Shown here piece after piece: positions 35,219-44,137 of a stretch of DNA of 64,000 nucleotides. The DNA comes from Mucilaginibacter sp. PAMC 26640 (GTDB taxonomy: Bacteria > Bacteroidota > Bacteroidia > Sphingobacteriales > Sphingobacteriaceae). The DNA is taken from assembly GCA_001596135.1 (NCBI GenBank), contig CP014773.1, positions 930,001 through 994,000 of the forward strand. The letters run 5' to 3'. Position 1 is the first letter of the stretch. Each line of letters begins with the position of its first letter. Made by a program: the position numbers and the translations under genes. The notes below the pieces were generated by a model. That model had not been told where the DNA came from. It searched no databases and saw only the letters and a list, made by a program, of their open reading frames with translations.

Positions 35219-37285
35219 CTACCAAATCTTTACCCGCTTATCCGGATCAAGCCACATTTTGTCGCCTTTTTTAATACCAAATGCTTCATAAAATTCAGGC
35301 ACATCCGTAAACGGACCGTTAACCCGCATAAAACCCGGTGAGTGTACATCGGTAAGCAACTGGTTAGCTAAAGATTCTTGCCTGTCATGGCCCAGCCATC
35401 CCAGGGCATAGCCCATAAAATAGCGTTGTACAGGCGTAAGGCCGTTGATCTTTTTGCCTTCTTTGTACTGCCTGGTCTTTTTGAATGCATCCAGGCCAAT
35501 AACAATTCCACCGAGGTCGGCTATGTTCTCGCCCTGAGTAGCTTTACCATTAACATGCTGATCTCCTATTTTGTAGCCGTTAAACTGGTTTACCAGCATT
35601 TGTGCCCTTTGCGTAAACTTGGCCGAATCCTGCTTGGTCCACCAGGCCTTCAGGTTTCCTTTTTCGTCGTACTGGCGGCCCTGGTCGTCAAAGCCGTGGG
35701 TAATTTCGTGGCCGATGGTTGATGCTGCCCCATAGCCGTAAACAATAGCGTCATCAATATTTTCATCGCGCACACCAGGTACCATAAATATAGCAGCGGG
35801 TAATACAATCTCGTTGTTTGACGGGTTGTAGTACGCGTTATAGGTTTGCGGGGTCATGTTCCACTCGGTACGGTCAACCGGTTTGCCCAATTTGGCTGCA
35901 TTAAATTTATGGCGGAAATTGATGCCCCGGGAAACATTCTGTACGTAAGAATCACGGTTGATCTCCAGATCCGAATAATCTTTCCAATGATCCGGGTAGC
36001 CAACTTTAGGGTTTACTTTAGCCAGTTTATCGTAAGCACGTTTTTTGGTTTCCGGGCTCATCCAGTCCAGCTTATCAATATGTTCTTTAAAGGAGGTACG
36101 CACGGCCTCTACCATATCCACATACCTTTTCTTGGTTTCCTCGGGGAAGTAATCTTTCACAAAGATCTGCCCTAAAACTTCACCCATCAGGCTGCTCTCG
36201 GTATCCAGTACACGTTTCCACCGCGGCAGCTGTTCTTTCCTGCCGGATACTACTGTTCCATAAAACCTGAAATTTTCCAGATCGAATGATTTACTAAGGT
36301 ATGAACCGTAATCATCGGCCAGGTTTTTCTTCAAATAATTTTTCCAGTCATCAATACTAAAGGCTGTCAGTGCCTTGTTAACCGCCCGGTAATATTCCGG
36401 CTGACCAACAATTACGGTATCAACATTCTTATAATCCATTTCATTAAACGTGGTTACCCAATTAATGCCCGGTGCAAGCTTGGTTAAGCCAGCCAAGGGC
36501 ATTTTGTTGTAGTTATGATACGGATCGCGCAGGTCTTCCAGTTTGCGGGAGCTATCTGCCAGAAATTTTTCTATCGCATATGTTTTATTACTGGCTGCTG
36601 TGGCAGCATCCGGTGCAAAACCCAGCAATTTAAATAAAGTGGGCAAGTGCTTTTGCTGATAATCTGTCCTAACGGCTACGGATTGTTTATCGGTATTAAA
36701 ATAGTAATCGCGGTTGGGTAAGCCGAGGCCTGATTGAGACAGTTGCAGCACAATTTTATCGCTGTTACGGTCGTCCTGCCCTGCGTATGCGCCAATGGGT
36801 GTAGATACGCCTATCGTTTCAAAATAAGCAAAAGCATCCACCAGGCCCTTAGTATCTTTTATGGCATCTATTTTTGCCATTTGGGGGTTTACCGCGGCGA
36901 TGCCCTGTTTTTCAATATTAACGGTATCCATTCCGCTGAAATAAAAGTCGCCAATCTTCTGCGCATTGGTGCCTTTATCGGCATTCTCTTTTAAGGCATC
37001 TTCATTAATCTTTTTCAGCTTATTGCGCAGATCTTCCTGTACCAGGTTCCCGATACCCCATGAAGAGTAAGCCCCCGGGATCGGGTTATTTTTTAGCCAG
37101 GTACCATTAGCATACTGGAAAAAATCATCGCCGGGCCTGGCAGATTTATCCATGTTTTTTACTAATGGATCATTCTCCGCATAAATTTTTGACTTGTCTG
37201 CATCAGCACCGGTATTACAGGCCGATGTAAATAAGGCGATGCCGGAAAATACCGCCATAGCGTACTTGTTTACTTTATTGATCAT
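35219..37285 (-). CDS. M13 family metallopeptidase, lipoprotein
   Basis: The 688-residue protein has a lipoprotein signal (lipobox FTSAC, Cys about residue 23). The neprilysin-like catalytic domain shows the zinc motif GHEITHGFDDQG (HExxH) and ENIADLGGI (third ligand Glu). The C-terminal DVPEFYEAFG and KRVKIW are also family-typical. It should be anchored in the outer or inner membrane facing the periplasm and cleave peptides. Length is normal. It is followed by a strong hairpin terminator. Confidence 0.95.
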   Translation of the reverse strand: MINKVNKYAMAVFSGIALFTSACNTGADADKSKIYAENDPLVKNMDKSARPGDDFFQYANGTWLKNNPIPGAYSSWGIGNLVQEDLRNKLKKINEDALKENADKGTNAQKIGDFYFSGMDTVNIEKQGIAAVNPQMAKIDAIKDTKGLVDAFAYFETIGVSTPIGAYAGQDDRNSDKIVLQLSQSGLGLPNRDYYFNTDKQSVAVRTDYQQKHLPTLFKLLGFAPDAATAASNKTYAIEKFLADSSRKLEDLRDPYHNYNKMPLAGLTKLAPGINWVTTFNEMDYKNVDTVIVGQPEYYRAVNKALTAFSIDDWKNYLKKNLADDYGSYLSKSFDLENFRFYGTVVSGRKEQLPRWKRVLDTESSLMGEVLGQIFVKDYFPEETKKRYVDMVEAVRTSFKEHIDKLDWMSPETKKRAYDKLAKVNPKVGYPDHWKDYSDLEINRDSYVQNVSRGINFRHKFNAAKLGKPVDRTEWNMTPQTYNAYYNPSNNEIVLPAAIFMVPGVRDENIDDAIVYGYGAASTIGHEITHGFDDQGRQYDEKGNLKAWWTKQDSAKFTQRAQMLVNQFNGYKIGDQHVNGKATQGENIADLGGIVIGLDAFKKTRQYKEGKKINGLTPVQRYFMGYALGWLGHDRQESLANQLLTDVHSPGFMRVNGPFTDVPEFYEAFGIKKGDKMWLDPDKRVKIW

Positions 37286-37644
37286 ATTTTAGATGTGTCT
37301 TTTATAAAATACATGCGCTGTATTAAAAAACAGAATAATTATTCTGCATTTACCTACAGGGTAAAGTTAATTTGTAAATGTGTGCTTTTAATTATTATCT
37401 AACGAAAAAGATTTGAATTTAATTTAGACAAAAAAACCTATCCCGCCATAGGCCTGCCATGTTAAATTTAAAATACCTGCCCGAACATGAAGCCATAATC
37501 ACCTCATCGTCAGTATCTAACGTAATTATTATAGAATTAATTAGCTGCCCAGCGTATTTGTATCCGTCAGCACTCCCTAAATTGTAAGTCTTCCGTTTCA
37601 AATATGGCTTTACTTTTGTTAAATTGATAACAGCCTTGCATACA

Positions 37645-37751
37645 TCTTTGAAAACATAAATTCATCTACCTATGTAAAAACGTTTTAACAGGTGTTCAGG
37701 CTTACCTTGAATTCTCAGTAGCCCAAGTTGAGATGAATTGTTCTTTTTTTT
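37645..37751 (+). ncRNA. Candidate structured small RNA
   Basis: AATTCATCT (37659-37667) and AGATGAATT (37731-37739) are perfectly complementary and would close a structure of about 80 nt, directly followed by GTTC and a T8 tract (37744-37751). Upstream, TTG (37625-37627) and CATCTTTG (37643-37650) resemble a promoter (one mismatch in -7). The RNA family is not recognised. Confidence 0.35.
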
Positions 37752-37787
37752 GGGTTTAATCAATAGTTTAAATTAATTAGGGGAAAA

Positions 37788-37816
37788 GGGAGCTTCGCAA
37801 TAAGCTCTCTTTTTTT
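37788..37816 (+). terminator. Hairpin plus T-tract terminator
   Basis: GGGAGCTT (37788-37795) pairs with AAGCTCTC (37802-37809) around CGCAAT, followed by T7. It faces the plus strand, where no protein gene lies upstream, which again points to a small transcript. Confidence 0.75.
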
Positions 37817-37875
37817 GTGCCTATAATTTTGCTATGCGTGCATAATATTTTACATTTATCTTTTTGATTATAACC

Positions 37876-39015
37876 ATGCATTTTGAACTTACAGAAGAAC
37901 ATTTAATGATTCGGCAGGCAGCACGGGATTTTGCTCAACACGAACTTAAACCTGGCGTAATTGAACGTGACGAGCACCAGAAGTTTCCGGCTGAACAAAT
38001 TAAAAAGTTGGGTGAGCTAGGCTTTATGGGGATGATGGTATCCCCCGATTATGGGGGCAGTGGCATGGATGCAATTTCCTACGCGATAGTGATGGAAGAA
38101 TTATCAAAAGTTGACGCATCCGCCTCTGTGGTGGTATCGGTAAACAATTCACTGGTTTGCTACGGATTGGAAAAATACGGCAGCGAAGAACAAAAACAAA
38201 AATACCTGGTACCACTGGCACAAGGGCAGGTAATTGGTGCATTTTGCCTAAGCGAACCAGAAGCCGGAAGCGATGCAACCTCACAGCGCACTACCGCCAT
38301 AGATATGGGCGACCACTATCTGTTGAACGGTACCAAAAACTGGATCACTAACGGAAGCACCGCATCTACCTACATTGTAATGGCCCAAACCGATGCTGAA
38401 AAGAAGCACCGCGGTATTAATGCACTCATCATAGAAAAAGGTATGGATGGATTTACCGTGGGCGCTAAAGAAAATAAGCTTGGCATCCGTGGCTCAGATA
38501 CGCATTCGCTGATGTTCACCGATGTAAAAGTGCCAAAAAAAAACCGCATTGGTGAGGAGGGTTTTGGGTTTAAGTTTGCCATGGCCACACTTGAGGGCGG
38601 CAGAATTGGGATCGCATCGCAAGCTTTGGGGATTGCCGCAGGCGCGTACGAACTGTCGGTACAATATGCTAAAGAACGTAAAGCCTTTGGCAAAACACTG
38701 GGCGATTTGCAGAACATCCAGTTTAAGTTGGCTGATATGGCTACGGAGATTGAAGCGGCCCGCCTGCTTTGCTACCGGGCTGCATGGTTAAAAGACAATA
38801 AATTGCCCTACGCGCAGGCCGCATCGATGGCTAAACTATTTGCATCGGAAACAGCGATGCGGACTACTGTAGAGGCGGTACAAATTCACGGTGGTTACGG
38901 TTTTGTGAAAGAGTACCATGTAGAGCGGTTGATGCGCGATGCCAAGATCACGCAGATCTACGAAGGCACTTCCGAAATTCAACGGATTGTCATTTCCCGT
39001 GAAGTTTTGAAATAG
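37876..39015 (+). CDS. Acyl-CoA dehydrogenase, short-chain type
   Basis: From ATG 37876 the protein has 379 residues. ACAD signatures are visible: AFCLSEPEAGSDA and NGTKNWITNGS for FAD/substrate binding, ERKAFGKTLGDLQNIQFKLADM, QIHGGYGFVKEY, and QIYEGTSEIQRIVISREVL with the catalytic Glu. It removes two hydrogens from short-chain acyl-CoA (butyryl-CoA dehydrogenase-like) and passes electrons to ETF. It stands alone. Four upstream codons in frame (TTG start) are unlikely to be used. Confidence 0.92.
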   Translation: MHFELTEEHLMIRQAARDFAQHELKPGVIERDEHQKFPAEQIKKLGELGFMGMMVSPDYGGSGMDAISYAIVMEELSKVDASASVVVSVNNSLVCYGLEKYGSEEQKQKYLVPLAQGQVIGAFCLSEPEAGSDATSQRTTAIDMGDHYLLNGTKNWITNGSTASTYIVMAQTDAEKKHRGINALIIEKGMDGFTVGAKENKLGIRGSDTHSLMFTDVKVPKKNRIGEEGFGFKFAMATLEGGRIGIASQALGIAAGAYELSVQYAKERKAFGKTLGDLQNIQFKLADMATEIEAARLLCYRAAWLKDNKLPYAQAASMAKLFASETAMRTTVEAVQIHGGYGFVKEYHVERLMRDAKITQIYEGTSEIQRIVISREVLK

Positions 39016-39069
39016 TGGCTCGCTTTTATTACTTTTGACAAAGTATATAGAACTAGTAGACTATTTTTT

Positions 39070-40305
39070 ATGATCAAAAAAATCGCATTCGGCGCATCAC
39101 TTTTTATTGCGCTGACCCATATAAGTTCGGCACAAACTAAACTGGCAACTGGCATTTGGCGCGGCGCACTAAAAACCTCATCCGGAAATGACATCCCGTT
39201 TAATTTTGAAGTTAGAGGCAAAGGCCGGCAATCGCTTTCCATATTGAATAGCAGCGAACACTTGCAGGTTACAAACGTAACCGGGCAGGGCGACTCGGTA
39301 TTTATTAAAATGCCCTTGTTCGATTCTGAATTCCGCCTAAAGCAGGTGGGCACTACTTTAACAGGCAACTTTATTAAGCATTTGGGAGTGCGCGATGCGG
39401 CGATTGAATTTACTGCAACCGCAGCCACTCCCTATCGCTTTTTTAAAGATGCTGAAAAACCCAAACACAACGTAAGCGGTCGCTGGTCGGCTATATTTGG
39501 CGAAGGCGACGGGCGTGATACCACAGTTGGTGAATTGAAACAAACCGGTGCAAGGGTAACCGGCACATTTTTAACCACCACAGGAGACTATCGCTTTCTG
39601 GAGGGGACTGTAGCCGGAGATCAATTATATTTAAGCTGTTTTGATGGCGGCCACTCTTTTTTATTTACCGCAAAAATCAGTGACGATAAAACATTAACAG
39701 AAGGCAAGTTTTTTTCGGGGGCGACAGGTAAGGATGTTTGGACCGCAGTGCGGGATGAGAACGCGAAGTTACCCGATGCTTATTCGCTATCGGCCTTAAA
39801 ACCGGGTTTTAAGAAACTTGCTTTTAGCTTTAAAGATGTTACCGGCCAGCCGGTATCGCTGGATGATGCAAGGTTTAAAAATAAGGTGGTCATTGTACAG
39901 ATCATGGGTTCGTGGTGCCCCAACTGTATGGACGAAACAGCGTATATGGTAAACTATTACAAAAAATACCATAAAAAGGGCGTAGAAGTAATTGGGCTGG
40001 CCTACGAGCGTACGACAGATTTTGCTAAATCACAAAAAACGGTCGCTCAGATTAGTAATCGTTTTAATGTGCCTTACCCACTGTTGATAACCGGCTATAC
40101 CAGCAACAAAAATGAGACAGCGAAGAGCTTACCAATGCTGACCAAGGTAGTGGGCTTCCCGACTACTATTATTATTGATAAAAGCGGGGATGTACGTAAG
40201 ATCCACACCGGCTTTAGCGGACCGGGAACCGGCGACCACTATACCGAATTCATCAGCGAGTTTGAAAAGCTAACAGATGACCTGTTGGCCGAGAAAGCCA
40301 TGTAG
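39070..40305 (+). CDS. Secreted TlpA-like thioredoxin-fold protein
   Basis: The 411-residue protein has a signal peptide (about residues 1-23, ending SSAQ). The N-terminal half is a beta-rich domain of about 250 residues. The C-terminal half is a TlpA/AhpC-TSA-type thioredoxin fold with active site MGSWCPNCMDE (CxxC) and the cis-Pro region VVGFPTTIIID. It should act as a periplasmic thiol-disulfide protein. The long N-terminal domain is the part without known function. A strong bidirectional terminator follows. Confidence 0.85.
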   Translation: MIKKIAFGASLFIALTHISSAQTKLATGIWRGALKTSSGNDIPFNFEVRGKGRQSLSILNSSEHLQVTNVTGQGDSVFIKMPLFDSEFRLKQVGTTLTGNFIKHLGVRDAAIEFTATAATPYRFFKDAEKPKHNVSGRWSAIFGEGDGRDTTVGELKQTGARVTGTFLTTTGDYRFLEGTVAGDQLYLSCFDGGHSFLFTAKISDDKTLTEGKFFSGATGKDVWTAVRDENAKLPDAYSLSALKPGFKKLAFSFKDVTGQPVSLDDARFKNKVVIVQIMGSWCPNCMDETAYMVNYYKKYHKKGVEVIGLAYERTTDFAKSQKTVAQISNRFNVPYPLLITGYTSNKNETAKSLPMLTKVVGFPTTIIIDKSGDVRKIHTGFSGPGTGDHYTEFISEFEKLTDDLLAEKAM

Positions 40306-40320
40306 GTATACATGATATAT

Positions 40321-40357
40321 AAACAAGAACGCCGGGCAACACCCGGCGTTCTTGTTT
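40321..40357. terminator. Bidirectional terminator, 16-bp perfect stem
   Basis: AAACAAGAACGCCGGG (40321-40336) and CCCGGCGTTCTTGTTT (40342-40357) pair perfectly around CAACA. It serves the TlpA-like gene and the convergent mqnD, whose stop codon it overlaps. Confidence 0.9.
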
Positions 40358-41210
40358 ATGCTAACGGCGGATTAAGAAACAAATTCTCGCTTATCGCCGG
40401 GATAATGCCTTTCTCCAGCGCCGTATCAAAAAGCAGTTTTACGGCTTTTTTTCCTTCAATTCCTAAATCCACAGAAAATTGGTTAACGTATAGGTCGATA
40501 TGTTTGTACATCACCTCTTCGCTCATTTCCTGCGCATGAGACCGGATGTACTCTAACCCTGATTTAGGGTTTGCAAACGCAAATTCTACCGAAAGCTGCA
40601 AAACCCGGTTTACTTTATGCTGAACATCCTGGGGTAAGCTTCGGTTAGCTACTATGCCGCCCAACGGTATCGCGCAGCCGGTTCGTTTTTCCCAATAATC
40701 ACCCAGGTCTATTATTTTGTGCAACCCTTTATCCTGATAGGTAAACCGGTTTTCATGGATAATAAGGCCAATATCAACCCGGCCATCTAATACAGCGTTC
40801 TCAATATCCGAGAAAACAAGCTCCTGTTTATCGGTCGCATCCGGAAAAGCAAGGCTCAGCAAAAAGTTAGCAGTAGTATACTTGCCCGGAATGCCGATCT
40901 TAAGATGTGAGAGATTTGCTTTAAGTGCCGATACATCGGCTTGCCGGGTAATTAAAAGTGGCCCAACACCAAAGCCTAAGGCGCTGCCTGCATCCAACAG
41001 GATGTATTTATCAGCCGCATAGGCAAAAGCATGATAGCTGAGTTTTGTAATATCCAGTTCGCCGCGAAATGCCTTTTGATTCAGCGTTTCAACATCATCA
41101 TAAAACACCTCAAAGTCCAGCCCCTCGGTATCTATTTTATGATGGATCAAGGCATCGAAAATAAAGGTATCATTAGGGCAGGGAGAAAATCCGATAGTTA
41201 GTTTCATCAT
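40356..41210 (-). CDS. mqnD: 1,4-dihydroxy-6-naphthoate synthase
   Basis: From ATG 41210 the protein is 284 residues (MMKLTIGFSPCPNDTFIF...). Features of MqnD, a periplasmic-binding-protein fold enzyme of the futalosine menaquinone pathway: SPCPNDTFIFDALI, DDVETLNQKAF, DITKLSYHAFAY and GFGVGPLLI. It converts cyclic dehypoxanthine futalosine to dihydroxynaphthoate. mqnB lies 53 bases upstream in the same direction. The pair shows that menaquinone is made by the futalosine route in this organism, or at least that these genes are present. Confidence 0.92.
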   Translation of the reverse strand: MMKLTIGFSPCPNDTFIFDALIHHKIDTEGLDFEVFYDDVETLNQKAFRGELDITKLSYHAFAYAADKYILLDAGSALGFGVGPLLITRQADVSALKANLSHLKIGIPGKYTTANFLLSLAFPDATDKQELVFSDIENAVLDGRVDIGLIIHENRFTYQDKGLHKIIDLGDYWEKRTGCAIPLGGIVANRSLPQDVQHKVNRVLQLSVEFAFANPKSGLEYIRSHAQEMSEEVMYKHIDLYVNQFSVDLGIEGKKAVKLLFDTALEKGIIPAISENLFLNPPLA

Positions 41211-41263
41211 GTTTGAAATTGATTGCCAACGGCGCCTAATCATTAGGCAATTGACCAGGCCTG

Positions 41264-41965
41264 TTAAAGCGACTCCAGCTGCTTCAGCAAATCCACCGCA
41301 AATCTATCCAGATTTTTTACAGCAAGCCCTATCTGCCAGTTATCACGGTTACGCCTTTCCACATAATTTGACACAGCCCTGATCTGTATGCAAGGCACGC
41401 CGGCCTGGCTGCAGGCATAAAAGAACGCTGCACCTTCCATGCTTTCAATTTGCGGGTTAAGGCGTTTGATCACCCGCTCTATAGATTCTTCATCGCCATG
41501 TACGGTATTTACCGTTATGGATTTAGTTTGCTTAAGCGTTTTGTAAAGTGCAGCCGATTTAGACCCACCAAAAATATTAGCTATGGTTTCCGAAGCTTTG
41601 AAGGCGCTTTCGCCCAGCCCCATTAAGCTGATGGGCAAAAAGGCATCCGCATCCTCGGCACCCAATTCAGATAATGTATCATAAACCACTTCCACCACTT
41701 CTCCAAGCGCTATCGACCTGTCAAAACTGCCTGCTATGCCCAAATTAACAACCAAATCGTATTGATTAAGCGCCAATTCTTTGCCCAGGGCAAAAGCGGT
41801 TGCCACCATACCTACGCCCGTAATCAGTAAAGAGTGACTGGTGCCCTGCTGCGACCTTGGCGTAACAAACACACTCTTTTTTTCAGCATCCAGAATGCGA
41901 AAGCCGTAGTCCATAATAAAGCCGCCCACTTCCATTCCAGTAGCGGCCACAAATAAAACTTTCAT
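41264..41965 (-). CDS. mqnB: Futalosine hydrolase
   Basis: The 233-residue protein is a nucleoside phosphorylase/hydrolase fold of the MTA/SAH nucleosidase superfamily. Visible motifs are LFVAATGMEV, LLITGVGMVATAFALGKEL, LVVNLGIAGSFD, and IESMEGAAFFYACSQAG with the substrate-binding Glu-Met-Glu region, then QIRAVSNYVE. It hydrolyses futalosine to release hypoxanthine in menaquinone synthesis. It is the first gene of the mqnB-mqnD pair. Divergent from queD, with 75 bases between starts. Confidence 0.9.
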   Translation of the reverse strand: MKVLFVAATGMEVGGFIMDYGFRILDAEKKSVFVTPRSQQGTSHSLLITGVGMVATAFALGKELALNQYDLVVNLGIAGSFDRSIALGEVVEVVYDTLSELGAEDADAFLPISLMGLGESAFKASETIANIFGGSKSAALYKTLKQTKSITVNTVHGDEESIERVIKRLNPQIESMEGAAFFYACSQAGVPCIQIRAVSNYVERRNRDNWQIGLAVKNLDRFAVDLLKQLESL

Positions 41966-42018
41966 TATTACCCGTATTTTGAGGGCTAAGTTAAAACAAC
42001 TCGCCTATTTTTGTTTTG

Positions 42019-42026
42019 TATATTTG
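42019..42026 (+). promoter_or_regulatory. TAnnTTTG -7 element of the queD-folE operon
   Basis: TATATTTG is an exact consensus match, 15 bases upstream of the queD start codon, implying a very short leader. No clear -33 TTTG at the usual distance. Confidence 0.45.
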
Positions 42027-42040
42027 CACCATTAATTGCT

Positions 42041-42460
42041 ATGATGATACATATAACGCGCAAGGAACATTTTAACGCCGCACACCGGATGTACCGCGAG
42101 GAATGGAGCGCAGAAAAAAACCAGGAAGTATTTGGTAAATGCGCCAATCCAAACTGGCACGGGCATAATTACAACTTGTTTGTAACAGTTAAAGGCGAGG
42201 TTACCCATGCTACCGGCTACCTGATGGATTTGAAAGACCTGAAGGTAATCATTAACGAATATGTGATAGAAAAGCTGGATCATAAGAACATTAATCTTGA
42301 TGTGCCGTTTATGGCCGGAAAAATGGCCTCGACCGAACTGCTCACGATTGAAATTTTCAACCAGCTGAAGGAGCCGATTGAAGCCTACCCGGGTGTATTT
42401 CTGCACTCGGTAAGATTATTCGAAACCGAAAATAATTCTGCCGAGTACTTTGGCGGTTAA
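42041..42460 (+). CDS. queD: 6-carboxytetrahydropterin synthase / PTPS family
   Basis: From ATG 42041 the protein is 139 residues. The zinc ligands are visible: His in FNAAHRMY, and both His of NPNWHGHNYN. The catalytic Cys lies in FGKCANPN. DLKDLKVIINEYV and KLDHKNIN are also family features. It turns dihydroneopterin triphosphate, the product of FolE, into 6-carboxytetrahydropterin for queuosine. folE follows after 9 bases, so the two successive steps are encoded together. Assignment to QueD rather than eukaryotic-type PTPS is by context. Confidence 0.88.
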   Translation: MMIHITRKEHFNAAHRMYREEWSAEKNQEVFGKCANPNWHGHNYNLFVTVKGEVTHATGYLMDLKDLKVIINEYVIEKLDHKNINLDVPFMAGKMASTELLTIEIFNQLKEPIEAYPGVFLHSVRLFETENNSAEYFGG

Positions 42461-42469
42461 TTCATAAAA

Positions 42470-43108
42470 ATGGATATCGACAACAACATACCCGACAGGG
42501 ATGAGGGTATAAACGGCTATCAAAAGATAGACAGGTATAATCCGGAGCTGATAAAAAACCTATCCGGTAACTACCACGAAGTTTTAAAGCAAATTGGCGA
42601 AAACCCGGAACGGGAAGGCTTGCTGAAAACGCCGGAGCGGATGGCCAAAGCTATGCTGTATCTTACGCATGGATACGATTTAAACGCCAAAGAGATCCTC
42701 AACTCGGCTATGTTCAAGGAGGATTACAGCCAAATGGTCATTGTAAAAGACATTGAGGTGTATTCCATGTGCGAGCACCATATGCTGCCATTTTTTGGCA
42801 AGGCTCATGTGGCATACATCCCGAATGGCTATGTGGTAGGTTTAAGCAAGATACCGCGGATAGTTGACGTGTTTGCTCGCCGTTTACAGGTGCAAGAACG
42901 TTTAACCAATGAAATCCGCGATTGCATCCAGGAAACGCTTAACCCGATAGGTGTTGGCGTAGTTATTGAATGCAGGCATTTGTGCATGAGTATGCGTGGC
43001 GTACAAAAGCAAAATTCGGTCACCACCACTTCTGCTTTTACAGGTGAATTCCTGAAAGAGAAAACAAGGACTGAATTCTTAAATTTGATCAGCGCTAAAT
43101 TAAGCTAG
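42470..43108 (+). CDS. folE: GTP cyclohydrolase I
   Basis: The 212-residue protein has the GCH-I core: [21 protein letters not shown], the zinc site [43 protein letters not shown], and [12 protein letters not shown]. It converts GTP to 7,8-dihydroneopterin triphosphate, feeding folate and, with the upstream queD, queuosine. The first 30 residues are a polar extension seen in many bacterial forms. It is the second gene of the queD-folE operon. Confidence 0.96.
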   Translation: MDIDNNIPDRDEGINGYQKIDRYNPELIKNLSGNYHEVLKQIGENPEREGLLKTPERMAKAMLYLTHGYDLNAKEILNSAMFKEDYSQMVIVKDIEVYSMCEHHMLPFFGKAHVAYIPNGYVVGLSKIPRIVDVFARRLQVQERLTNEIRDCIQETLNPIGVGVVIECRHLCMSMRGVQKQNSVTTTSAFTGEFLKEKTRTEFLNLISAKLS

Positions 43109-43210
43109 AGCCGCCGTTGCCGCATAAGGTATGATGGGCAGTAACAGGGAGTAGAAAGCAAAAATTATAATTATAACCATTAAAAATTACCCTTCAGAGG
43201 GAGACGGTAC

Positions 43211-44089
43211 ATGAAAGCATATATTTTCCCTGGACAGGGCGCCCAGTTCCCGGGCATGGGTAAAGACCTTTACGAACAAAGCGAGCAAGCTAAAGAACTG
43301 TTTGAAAAAGCAAATGATATTTTAGGCTTCCGTATTACAGATATTATGTTTGAAGGTACCGAAGAAGACCTTAAACAAACGAATGTAACCCAGCCCGCAA
43401 TTTTTCTGCATTCGGTGATTATGGCCAAAGTCATGACCGGTTTTGAGCCGGAGATGGTTGCCGGGCATTCATTGGGTGAATTTTCATCGTTAGTGGCAAC
43501 AGGGGCCTTATCTTTTGAAGATGGCTTACGTTTAGTTGCTGCCCGCGCTAATGCTATGCAAAAAGCCTGCGAAATACAGCCGGGTACAATGGCTGCTATT
43601 TTAGCACTGGATGATTTTACGGTTGAGGATATCTGCCACCAGGTGAGCGACGTGGTAGTCCCCGCAAACTATAATTGCCCCGGGCAATTGGTTATATCTG
43701 GTAGTATTGCCGGTATTGACGCCGCATGCGAAAAAATGCTGGCAGCAGGCGCTAAACGTGCACTTAAATTAAATGTTGGCGGCGCGTTCCACTCACCACT
43801 GATGGAAGCAGCGCGCGTTGAGCTGCAGGATGCCATCATAAAAACCGAATTCAATGTACCTGCCTGCCCGGTATATCAAAATATAGATGCCAAACCGCAT
43901 ACCGATGTGGAAGACATCAAGAAAAACCTGATAGCGCAACTCACGGGCCCCGTACGGTGGACACAAACGGTTGAGCAAATGCTGCGCGACGGTGCAACCT
44001 CTTTTACGGAAGTTGGCCCGGGTAAAGTGCTGCAAGGCCTGGTTAAAAAAGTAGATAAGAATGTGCCCACGGCGGCCGCAATGCTGTAA
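43211..44089 (+). CDS. fabD: Malonyl-CoA:ACP transacylase
   Basis: The 292-residue protein has FPGQGAQFPGMG (8-12), the nucleophile elbow GHSLGEFS with Ser87, and GGAFHSPLM with the catalytic His. It loads malonyl groups onto acyl carrier protein for fatty-acid synthesis in the cytosol. The leader contains AGAGGGAGA about 6-14 bases before the start codon, an unusually good Shine-Dalgarno-like run for this phylum. It stands alone, without other fab genes, and ends at a hairpin. Confidence 0.96.
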   Translation: MKAYIFPGQGAQFPGMGKDLYEQSEQAKELFEKANDILGFRITDIMFEGTEEDLKQTNVTQPAIFLHSVIMAKVMTGFEPEMVAGHSLGEFSSLVATGALSFEDGLRLVAARANAMQKACEIQPGTMAAILALDDFTVEDICHQVSDVVVPANYNCPGQLVISGSIAGIDAACEKMLAAGAKRALKLNVGGAFHSPLMEAARVELQDAIIKTEFNVPACPVYQNIDAKPHTDVEDIKKNLIAQLTGPVRWTQTVEQMLRDGATSFTEVGPGKVLQGLVKKVDKNVPTAAAML

Positions 44090-44096
44090 TTAGTTT

Positions 44097-44121
44097 AAAG
44101 CCATCTCAAACAGATGGCTTT
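44097..44121 (+). terminator. Hairpin terminator after fabD
   Basis: AAAGCCATCT (44097-44106) pairs with AGATGGCTTT (44112-44121) around CAAAC. A modest T-rich tail follows. Confidence 0.7.
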
Positions 44122-44137
44122 ACTGTTTGTATGATGA

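Larger units (their letters stand above)
37286..37863. other. Intergenic region with a candidate small RNA
   Basis: The 578 bases between the M13 peptidase and acyl-CoA dehydrogenase genes are A/T-rich and diverge from both. No protein gene is credible. The right half contains a plus-strand structured element (37659-37751) and a separate hairpin terminator (37788-37816). TAATTTTG at 37824-37831 is an exact TAnnTTTG match that could serve the acyl-CoA dehydrogenase gene, without a clear -33. Confidence 0.5.

Noticed and set aside
37419..37601. Minus-strand frame of 60 codons
   Set aside because: No recognisable content, though it has an ATG; too weak to call.
37645..37751. Identification of the small RNA as SRP RNA, tmRNA or 6S RNA
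   Set aside because: The SRP tetraloop region and tmRNA ends are absent, and 6S features could not be confirmed by eye.
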